Assembly (NCBI GenBank): GCA_022707965.1
Contig: JAKIZO010000009.1
Location: forward strand, 1-60,012
DNA: 60,012 bases
DNA from: Bacteroidota bacterium
GTDB lineage: Bacteria; Bacteroidota; Ignavibacteria; Kapaibacteriales; UBA2268
Reading direction: 5' to 3'
The position numbers and the translations under genes were made by a program. Of the stretch, positions 54,173 through 60,012 are shown in pieces; the first letter of the stretch is position 1; each line of letters opens with the position of its first letter. Below the pieces are notes generated by a model. That model saw only the letters and a list, made by a program, of their open reading frames with translations. It was not told where the DNA came from and searched no databases.

Positions 54173-54727
54173 TCATTGCTCTTGCCGCTCTATCATTTGG
54201 TTCAATTTGCGAGCGAAGCTCTTAGGTTCGGCGTTTTTGTAGCGTGAATGCTCGGAAAATACAGCATAAAATTTGTTTGAGCAGTCGGGATAAATTATCT
54301 CCTCGTTCTTATAATTTGAAATATCGAAATACGCACCTAATAGGTATCCCAGCGCAACCGAAAGCGGCAAAATGAGCCAATCGGTTGCTGTAATTTGCTC
54401 GTATCGAGCGGCAAGCAGTCCGCCGCCAATGAGAGCGCCAAATGTAGAAAATTTAATGCGTTGCGAAAAGCTTGCAGGTCGTTCAAGTATTTTTGCGTAG
54501 TCAATTTCGTTGCAGCGAACAATAATCAGGCTATCGAGTTGCCTGTAAATTTGTCTATCCTCGGCAAATGGTGTGCTTGATAGCACAATCACGCTATCGC
54601 GTGCAGCGATAATTTCGCCATAGTAGAGGCTATCGCTTGTAGTTCTTATGAACGCAAGCCGACCAAAATCAGCAAAAATCAATTGCGGTAGAAACAGTAA
54701 AATTAAGGAAAGAACGAATTTCCCCAT
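54173..54727 (-). CDS. Hypothetical exported protein
   Basis: The start is ATG 54727, 1 bp after the rlmN stop, giving 184 residues. A signal peptide (MGKFVLSLILLFLPQLIFA) is followed by a short beta-domain (SLYYGEIIAARDSVIVLS), then a Gly-rich helical hairpin (FGALIGGGLLAARYEQ, LILPLSVALGYLLGAYFDI) reminiscent of glycine-zipper membrane proteins. I do not recognise the family. It appears to be co-transcribed with rlmN. Confidence 0.75.
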   Translation of the reverse strand: MGKFVLSLILLFLPQLIFADFGRLAFIRTTSDSLYYGEIIAARDSVIVLSSTPFAEDRQIYRQLDSLIIVRCNEIDYAKILERPASFSQRIKFSTFGALIGGGLLAARYEQITATDWLILPLSVALGYLLGAYFDISNYKNEEIIYPDCSNKFYAVFSEHSRYKNAEPKSFARKLNQMIERQEQ

Positions 54728-54728
54728 C

Positions 54729-55835
54729 TTATTGTTCTCGCGAAAGTGCAAGCTGACCGCAAGCGGCTTCGATATCGCGCCCGAATGAATCGCGCACTAT
54801 TACAGCAATTTTGTGCGAACGAAGGTATTCTGCAATTTGGGCAACACGCTGTGGTGGCGATGGCTTCAATTCGAGCGAAATTCCCTGCGGTTTGGTGAAA
54901 GAAATATCGTTGAATGGAATAAAATTAACTCGCGATGGCACTCTTTGAGCGATTTTGCGAAGTCGTTCGGCATCTTCAAGTGTGTCGTTTATTCCATCGA
55001 ACGGTATATATTCATACGTGATTTTCATTTTCGTTTGTCGGTAATAATATTCAACCGCATCCATAAGCGAGGACAAATCGAATGATTGGGCGATTGGCAT
55101 AATTTTGTTTCGTGTGCCGTTGGTTGTTGCGTGGAGCGAAATTGCAAGCTTCGGCGGATACGGGCTGTGGGCAAGCTGACGAATGCGAGGGGCAATTCCT
55201 GAGGTCGATAAAGTGATTTTTCTGCGGCTTATAACCTTCGTTTTTTCGTCGGCAAGCAAAGATATAGCTCGCACAACGTTATCGTAATTAAGCAGCGGTT
55301 CGCCCATTCCCATTAGCACTACGTTGTTGATTTTGGTGCCTAATTCACGTTCGACTATGAAAATCTGGTCTATTATTTCAGATGGTGTCAGATTTTTCTT
55401 AAATCCAAGCGTTCCCGTCGCACAAAATGCGCACCCGACGGGGCAACCCGACATAGTGGAAATGCACAAGGTAGAGCGTTCCACTTCGCCATCGTCATTT
55501 GCCCAGGGCATATAAACCGCCTCGATAAATTGACGGTCTGCAAGCGAAAAGAGAAATTTAATTGAACCGTCTGCGGAAACTCTCTTTTCTTCCAACTCGA
55601 TTGATGTTATTTCGAAAACATCGGAAAGCATATTTCGCAAATGCTTCGGCAGTTGCGTCATTTGCTTGAAATCGGTTGCCCGATTGATAAATATCTCGTG
55701 AAGAATTTGGTCGGCACGATATTTTTCTTCGCCCGCACTGCGCAAATAATCCAGTAGCTCATCGTAAGATGTGCTTTTTATTTGTTTTTTTGTCGATGGC
55801 TTAATTTGAAATCTATTATCAGAATATTCAAACAT
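54729..55835 (-). CDS. rlmN: Dual-specificity 23S rRNA/tRNA adenine-C2 methyltransferase RlmN
   Basis: This encodes 368 residues, the usual length. The radical-SAM CxxxCxxC is CPVGCAFCATG (cluster Cys near residue 130). The second-site catalytic Cys is in the C-terminal DIEAACGQLA. Other hallmarks are VVLMGMGEPLLNY and KLAISLHATTNGTRNKIMPI. It methylates A2503 of 23S rRNA and A37 of some tRNAs. The following 184-residue gene is almost contiguous. Confidence 0.97.
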   Translation of the reverse strand: MFEYSDNRFQIKPSTKKQIKSTSYDELLDYLRSAGEEKYRADQILHEIFINRATDFKQMTQLPKHLRNMLSDVFEITSIELEEKRVSADGSIKFLFSLADRQFIEAVYMPWANDDGEVERSTLCISTMSGCPVGCAFCATGTLGFKKNLTPSEIIDQIFIVERELGTKINNVVLMGMGEPLLNYDNVVRAISLLADEKTKVISRRKITLSTSGIAPRIRQLAHSPYPPKLAISLHATTNGTRNKIMPIAQSFDLSSLMDAVEYYYRQTKMKITYEYIPFDGINDTLEDAERLRKIAQRVPSRVNFIPFNDISFTKPQGISLELKPSPPQRVAQIAEYLRSHKIAVIVRDSFGRDIEAACGQLALSREQ

Positions 55836-55927
55836 ATTGTTCCCATTTTTATTTTTGATAACGAATAAGTTAAGAAATTATTAATAGTTATATAATTTTC
55901 GGTCGGGAAATTACAAGAGAAATTATA

Positions 55928-56210
55928 TCACAGATAGGAAAGTCTGTGCTACCAAATATGAAAACCTTCCTAAGGCTCCAAACCTTCGGAAGGTTATGGC
56001 GATTTATTGTAATGCAAATTGCACAGACAGGAATGTCTATGCTACCGTTAATATTAAAAAACCTTCGGAAGGTTCCAAACCTTCCGAAGGTTCTAAGCGT
56101 GGGAATATTCAACCAACCTTGAATGAAATATATCTATTTCTCAACATTTGAATTCACAGACAGGAATGTCTGTGCTACCTTCATAGGAAAACCTTCCGAA
56201 GGTTCTAAGC
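55928..56210. repeat. Large repeat cluster upstream of the Mor-like gene
   Basis: In order: A variant (about 55928-55953), degenerate B pair (about 55962-55995), A (about 56021-56045), B pair (about 56060-56092), a divergent D spacer (about 56098-56153) and A followed by a B unit (about 56154-56210). The rest of the 498-bp gap between rlmN and the Mor-like gene is AT-rich promoter DNA. Confidence 0.88.
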
Positions 56211-56333
56211 CTTGCCATTACAAGACAAACCAAAAATAATTTACATCTTTTAAAAATTATGTAAAATTTACTTGTTAATTATGTAAATATTACTTATTTT
56301 TGATTGCGAACTTTGTTCTTTTCGGAGGTGTGT

Positions 56334-56639
56334 ATGAAAGAAGAAGTTGTCCGACAAATTCGGTTAGATGAACTACCAGAAAACTTATGCTTGCTGGCAG
56401 AGTACTGCGGGCTCGATGCTGTGCAAAAAATGCTGCTTAATCTCAATGGTGGTGTGTTCTATGTGCCACGCATTTCCCATCTTGACAAGTTTGTTGAGCG
56501 ATATATCAAGGAAAACTGGGACAAATCCACAAGCGAACTCGCAAAAGATTTGAACGTTTCGCTTGTGCACGTTCGTCGAATGCGGAAAAGAATCATCGAA
56601 GAGCGCCGCGCAGAAAAGAAATTGTCCAAATGTGTATAA
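56334..56639 (+). CDS. Mor/C-type transcriptional activator-like protein
   Basis: The start is ATG 56334 with GGAGGT 6 bases before it, giving 101 residues. The layout matches phage Mu Mor: a dimerisation region (LAEYCGLDAVQKMLLNLNGG), the VFYVPRI linker strand, then a C-terminal helix-turn-helix (STSELAKDLNVSLVHVRRMRK). In Mu, Mor activates the middle promoter. No other Mu-type gene is present, so this is either a remnant or a host regulator. It is followed 17 bp later by an XRE regulator. Confidence 0.75.
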   Translation: MKEEVVRQIRLDELPENLCLLAEYCGLDAVQKMLLNLNGGVFYVPRISHLDKFVERYIKENWDKSTSELAKDLNVSLVHVRRMRKRIIEERRAEKKLSKCV

Positions 56640-56656
56640 TTTAGTATTTTTCCCAG

Positions 56657-57049
56657 ATGGAAAACGATTACTTAAAACATATCGGACGCCGCCTTCGGAT
56701 TGTGCGAAGCATATTCAACGAAGGAAAAAAGCTTAGCACCGAGCAATTTGCACACCTGCTTGGCGAAACTCGCGATAATATTGCAAATTATGAACACGCC
56801 CGCGCCTCGGTGCCGGCAAGAGTGCTAATCGAACTATACAAGCGAGGGATAAATCCAACCTGGGTGCTTACCGGCGACGGCGATATTTTTGCTAATAATT
56901 CGCAAGGCAAACAAAGACGCAAGCTTCTGAAAGAACGCAATATAGACATAAGCGAAATCAAACAAATGGCAGCGGTTGAATTCGATGAACAAAGGGAAGT
57001 GAAGGTGCTTAAAGTTGCAGCAGGAAAAATCAAAAATAGAGGCACTTAG
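56657..57049 (+). CDS. XRE-family HTH regulator
   Basis: This encodes 130 residues. The HTH is clear in the first 70 (LRIVRSIFNEGKKLSTEQFA, then LLGETRDNIANYEHARASVP), typical of cI-like repressor DNA-binding domains with the NPTWVLTGDGDIF motif that often precedes the linker. The C-terminal half (about 85-130) is charged and would be the linker to a peptidase domain. Instead it stops, and the S24 domain is encoded in the next frame with a 35-bp overlap. It may be a free repressor or half of a split one. Confidence 0.85.
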   Translation: MENDYLKHIGRRLRIVRSIFNEGKKLSTEQFAHLLGETRDNIANYEHARASVPARVLIELYKRGINPTWVLTGDGDIFANNSQGKQRRKLLKERNIDISEIKQMAAVEFDEQREVKVLKVAAGKIKNRGT

Positions 57050-57656
57050 CAACTACGAACTTTATTTGCTTGTTCGTAAATGCACTGTTTATGAATATTT
57101 CAAAAAGAAGCCTTACAGAAACCGCGACCTGATTTTCGATACAGCTTCTTTGCGAGACAAACGTATTGTCTCGTTTGCTTTGAAAGACGCTCTTTTGACA
57201 ATTAATTCAGTGAGATATGGTATGAGAGAACTATTCGTTGCAGACATCAAACGGATTGATTTGATGACAAAGGACGAAATTAACGAGCTAATTCAGAAAA
57301 TTGGCGCCGCTCGCAAGCAACCTGTGGTTTCCGACGAACTTGTCGAAAAGCGAACACTTCTTGATATTGTTGGGATTTCCAGCGAGAACCTGATTATCTG
57401 CTCGGTCGATGGTGCTTCGATGACGGGCGTAATCGAACCCGGCGACATTATTTTTGTCGATACCGCAGAAAAACCGACAAACAACAAAATTGTTGTTGTA
57501 AATATCGACGGGAACTTGCTTGTGAAGCGTTTTGTGCAAGAAAATGGCACGGTGTGGCTGCATTCGGACAATCCTGCTTTCGAGCCAATAAAAGTAAGCG
57601 AAGACTACTCGTTCGAAATTTTTGGGGTTGTCAAAAGAATTATGCGTTCAATTTAA
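57015..57656 (+). CDS. S24/LexA-like peptidase domain protein
   Basis: This encodes 213 residues from a TTG at 57015, with AAGGTG about 9 bases upstream; there is no early ATG. The N-terminal half (about 1-100) is helical and unassigned. The C-terminal S24 fold has the nucleophile Ser in SVDGASMTGVIEPGDIIFVD and the Lys in GNLLVKRFVQEN. It should self-cleave on RecA or similar stress. Together with the upstream XRE gene it is a two-piece cI-like repressor. Confidence 0.85.
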   Translation: MQQEKSKIEALSNYELYLLVRKCTVYEYFKKKPYRNRDLIFDTASLRDKRIVSFALKDALLTINSVRYGMRELFVADIKRIDLMTKDEINELIQKIGAARKQPVVSDELVEKRTLLDIVGISSENLIICSVDGASMTGVIEPGDIIFVDTAEKPTNNKIVVVNIDGNLLVKRFVQENGTVWLHSDNPAFEPIKVSEDYSFEIFGVVKRIMRSI

Positions 57657-57703
57657 ATTTTGCTTGCAAGTTCGAGAATTAATTATTAGTTTTGTAATGA
57701 AAT

Positions 57704-57776
57704 TGCCCTGTGGTGTAATTGGCAACACGTCTGACTCTGGATCAGAAAAGTCCAGGTTCGAGCCCTGGCGGGGCAG
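57704..57776 (+). tRNA. tRNA-Gln (anticodon CTG)
   Basis: The acceptor TGCCCTG pairs with CGGGGCA. The anticodon stem TCTGA/TCAGA encloses CTCTGGA, giving CTG (reads CAG). The T-arm is CCAGG-TTCGAGC-CCTGG. CCA is not encoded. Its last base is directly adjacent to the end of rsgA (57777), with no spacer. Confidence 0.93.
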
Positions 57777-58799
57777 CTACTCATCCAAAGTATCGTAAAT
57801 ATTCAAGTAGCTTTGATATCTTTCAAAGCTAATTTTATTTTTGTCGACAGCCAATTTCACACTGCAACCGGGTTCGTGAGTGTGAGTGCAAGCAGCAAAT
57901 TTGCAATCATTAATATATTGCCGAAAGTCCGGGAAAAGCAAGCAAAGCTCATCTTTCGAAACGTCCCATAACGCAAATTCACGAAGCCCGGGCGTGTCCG
58001 TCAAATACCCACCGAAAGGCACTTCGAATCGCCGCACAATGCTTGTAGTGTGGCGACCTTTGCCGCTCCATTCGCTCACATCAGCAATTCGCTGCACTTC
58101 GCAACCGAAAATATTATTGATTAGAGATGATTTTCCAACACCGCTCATTCCAACAATTACAGTGTCCTTGTCTTTGATGAATGAATAAAGCTCTGCAAGA
58201 CCAATTTCTTCGGCTACAGAAATAGGGAAAAACGGGATTTTCAATTCTCTATAAGCATCGAACATATCAGAAATTTCGTCGAAATCGACTAAATCAATTT
58301 TGTTTATGCAAATTATGGGTTCCAATTTTCCGAGTTCGGCAGCAACAAGAATTCTATCAATAAGACGCAGATTAATCAAAGGTTCGTCAATCGACATAAA
58401 GATTAGCAAATGCGAATTATTTGCGGAAATTACGTGCTCGCGGTTCGGATTGGCGGGGTCGCGGCGGGATAGTTTTGTCCGGCGTTCCTCCACCTGAAAA
58501 ATCAGACCACTTTGCTCGGTAGCGGAACTTTCGTCAAGTGTGAAGCGGACGTAATCGCCGCAAGCAATGAGATTAGAGAATTTGTGCGGCGAAGAAATTC
58601 GTCCCGCAGCAAAACACGAAAAAAGCGTTTTTGTTTCGAGTTGCTCGACGATGTAATATTTGGGTTTTACTTCAATCACGCGTCCTTGCAAGAAATTATC
58701 AACGTTTTTTGGTGCATCTTTGAGAAGTGTTTTTCTGAAAGTTTTGCTTTTTCTGATGTATTCTTTTTTCGGTTCGTCGAAATTCTGCTTATTTTTCAT
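57777..58799 (-). CDS. rsgA: Ribosome small subunit-dependent GTPase A
   Basis: This encodes 340 residues. An OB-fold N-terminus (about 35-110) is followed by the circularly permuted GTPase: G4 NKIDLVD comes before G1 GMSGVGKSSLIN and G3 DTPGLREF. The C-terminal zinc knuckle is CKFAACTHTHEPGC. It matures the 30S subunit and releases late assembly factors. The first about 30 residues are Lys-rich and poorly conserved. Monocistronic, converging on tRNA-Gln. Confidence 0.97.
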   Translation of the reverse strand: MKNKQNFDEPKKEYIRKSKTFRKTLLKDAPKNVDNFLQGRVIEVKPKYYIVEQLETKTLFSCFAAGRISSPHKFSNLIACGDYVRFTLDESSATEQSGLIFQVEERRTKLSRRDPANPNREHVISANNSHLLIFMSIDEPLINLRLIDRILVAAELGKLEPIICINKIDLVDFDEISDMFDAYRELKIPFFPISVAEEIGLAELYSFIKDKDTVIVGMSGVGKSSLINNIFGCEVQRIADVSEWSGKGRHTTSIVRRFEVPFGGYLTDTPGLREFALWDVSKDELCLLFPDFRQYINDCKFAACTHTHEPGCSVKLAVDKNKISFERYQSYLNIYDTLDE

Positions 58800-58914
58800 A
58801 AAAAATGCTTTTTATTTTCAAAATTTATGTTTTATTTTGCAAAAGTCAAAGCATTATTAATAATTACAAGTTAGCAAATAATTAAACAACCTGCAAATAA
58901 ATAAAGGAAAGTGT

Positions 58915-59808
58915 ATGGAAAAAAATTTCCTACTTGGCACAACAACGGCAATAGTAACTCCATTCAAAAGCGATTTAACGATTGATTTCGACAGGTTCAA
59001 GCGGTTGCTCGATTTTCAGCTGGAAAATGGAGTGAAAAATATTTGCGTATGCGGTTCCACAGGCGAATCCGCTACTATGACAGCAAAAGAAAAGGTGTCT
59101 TTGATTGTTGCAGCAGTCGAGCACGTTGGCAAAGACGCAACAATAATTGCGGGAACAGGCAGCAACGATACTCGTGCAACAATTGATTTGACCATACTGG
59201 CAAAAGAAGTAGGAGCCGATGCAGCCTTGCTTGTTGCTCCATACTACAACAAACCAAGCCAGGAAGGGCTCTTCCAGCATTATGCTGCAATTGCTGAAAA
59301 AGTCGATTTGCCGCTAATTATCTACAATGTGCCGTCGCGTGCAGGTGTCAATATTTCTGCCGAAACTCAAATCAAACTCGCAAAAAGCTACAAAAATATT
59401 GTCGCTACCAAAGAAGCATCGGGCGATTTAGACCAGATTTCCGAGATAATTAAGTATTCGCCAGGCAAATTTATCGTGCTCGCAGGCGACGACTCGCTTG
59501 CAGTGCCAACAATTTTGTTCGGTGGGAAAGGTGTGGTTTCGGTTATTTCGAACTATGCCCCTAAAATTTTCTCGCAAATGGTTAATCTGGCTCTTGATGG
59601 CGACTACGAAAGTGCTATGAATATTCACTATGATTTGCTCGATTTGTTCGCTTTGAACTTTATCGAAACTAATCCTATTCCCGTCAAAGCTGCACTTGTG
59701 CTTATGGGTATGATTGAAGAAAATTACAGACTGCCGCTTATCCGGATGCGTCCCGAAAACAAAAAACTGCTGCAAAAAGCACTGAAAAAACACAAGCTGG
59801 TGAAGTAA
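58915..59808 (+). CDS. dapA: 4-hydroxy-tetrahydrodipicolinate synthase
   Basis: This encodes 297 residues, the standard size. The GSTGESATM loop, Tyr137 (IIYNVPSRAG) and the Schiff-base Lys166 (VATKEASGDL) are all in place. It condenses pyruvate with aspartate semialdehyde in lysine and diaminopimelate synthesis. An AAAGGAAAG ribosome binding site lies a few bases upstream. No other dap gene is in the window. Confidence 0.97.
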   Translation: MEKNFLLGTTTAIVTPFKSDLTIDFDRFKRLLDFQLENGVKNICVCGSTGESATMTAKEKVSLIVAAVEHVGKDATIIAGTGSNDTRATIDLTILAKEVGADAALLVAPYYNKPSQEGLFQHYAAIAEKVDLPLIIYNVPSRAGVNISAETQIKLAKSYKNIVATKEASGDLDQISEIIKYSPGKFIVLAGDDSLAVPTILFGGKGVVSVISNYAPKIFSQMVNLALDGDYESAMNIHYDLLDLFALNFIETNPIPVKAALVLMGMIEENYRLPLIRMRPENKKLLQKALKKHKLVK

Positions 59809-59862
59809 GATACACTCGTAAATATATTCAAGCAAAAACTGTCTCAATATTCCAACGCTTTG

Positions 59863-59900
59863 AACCTTCCGAAGGTTTTGAACCTTCGGAAGTTTTTTTA
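59863..59900 (+). terminator. dapA: Family B pair acting as the dapA terminator
   Basis: The B pair (AACCTTCCGAAGGTT, TTG, AACCTTCGGAAG) folds into a strong stem and is followed immediately by TTTTTTTA. It lies 55 bp after the dapA stop. This is the clearest sign that B pairs can act as intrinsic terminators. Confidence 0.8.
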
Positions 59901-59901
59901 T

Positions 59902-60012
59902 AGTTGTAGGGGCACGGCTTGCCGTGCCCCTACATAACACCAAGACACCTTCCGTAGCTTTTCACAAAAACATTGCCAATAATCCACATTCGGGGAATAT
60001 CGTAGGGGCAAT
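59902..60012 (-). repeat. Dispersed duplication, copy 2 (C palindrome plus spacer, inverted, cut by the window edge)
   Basis: A C palindrome (GTAGGGGCACGGCTTGCCGT, then GCCCCTAC, 59906-59933) is followed by a roughly 75-bp spacer that is nearly identical to the reverse complement of 30731-30803. The next C palindrome begins at the window edge. Confidence 0.9.

Overview
The window is about 60 kb of moderately AT-rich, densely coding bacterial chromosome. It probably comes from the Bacteroidota/FCB side of the tree: several large secreted proteins end in Por/type IX secretion (T9SS) type A sorting domains (3' ends at 2382, 25555 and 30969), and housekeeping genes such as nrdJ, gcvPA (split P-protein), mdh, ftsK and rlmN have FCB-like character. 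A Kapabacteria/Ignavibacteria-like lineage is a reasonable guess, but no rRNA or marker phylogeny is available here, so that is inference. There is no plasmid or prophage backbone, no transposase and no CRISPR array.

Layout: 1-8000 holds two large secreted, beta-helix-type surface proteins, a membrane-anchored TPR protein and tRNA-Arg. 8000-9813 holds mgtE behind a long leader that contains a compact structured RNA (15-bp stem, inner hairpin, possible pseudoknot, terminator). 10043-14621 carries a lipoprotein, comF, ridA, a ROK kinase, an FtsB-like protein and gcvPA. 14738-17039 is a small restriction-modification locus: an amino-methyltransferase, then an EVE-like domain and a PD-(D/E)XK nuclease that look like one gene split by a one-base deletion. 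17202-25278 has ftsK, comB, hemerythrin, a frameshifted lnt, a PolB-like exonuclease and an AlkD-type glycosylase. 25555-42353 has a PNGase F-like secreted protein with a stop in its signal peptide, mdh, a DUF5714-like protein, OsmC, a peptidyl-arginine/agmatine deiminase-like T9SS protein broken by an in-frame stop, an S9 peptidase, def, the B12-dependent ribonucleotide reductase nrdJ, a SIMPL protein, an orphan phage-like protein and a FIST protein. 42672-46410 is a PAS histidine kinase plus NtrC-type regulator pair. 46648-51281 has tRNA-Lys, tRNA-Ser, a GDP-mannose pyrophosphorylase, an M50 peptidase, a flippase and a STAS protein. 51299-54013 is the conserved yidC-yidD-rnpA-rpmH cluster. 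54173-59808 has rlmN, a phage-type regulatory trio (Mor-like, XRE, S24), tRNA-Gln, rsgA and dapA.

The most distinctive property is the intergenic DNA. Four interleaved families of short palindromic repeats (here A, core CAGACAGGAATGTCTG; B, paired AACCTTCCGAAGGTT / AACCTTCGGAAGGTT; C, GTAGGGGC...GCCCCTAC; D, a roughly 60-bp spacer) form composite clusters. These occupy eight of the nine convergent 3'-3' gene junctions but only about three of ten divergent ones. One B pair at the end of dapA is followed directly by a T-tract and looks like a working terminator, suggesting that the mosaic serves, at least partly, as bidirectional transcription ends. A second theme is gene decay or sequence error: four genes within about 18 kb carry one-step lesions (two single-base deletions, two C-to-T type nonsense codons).
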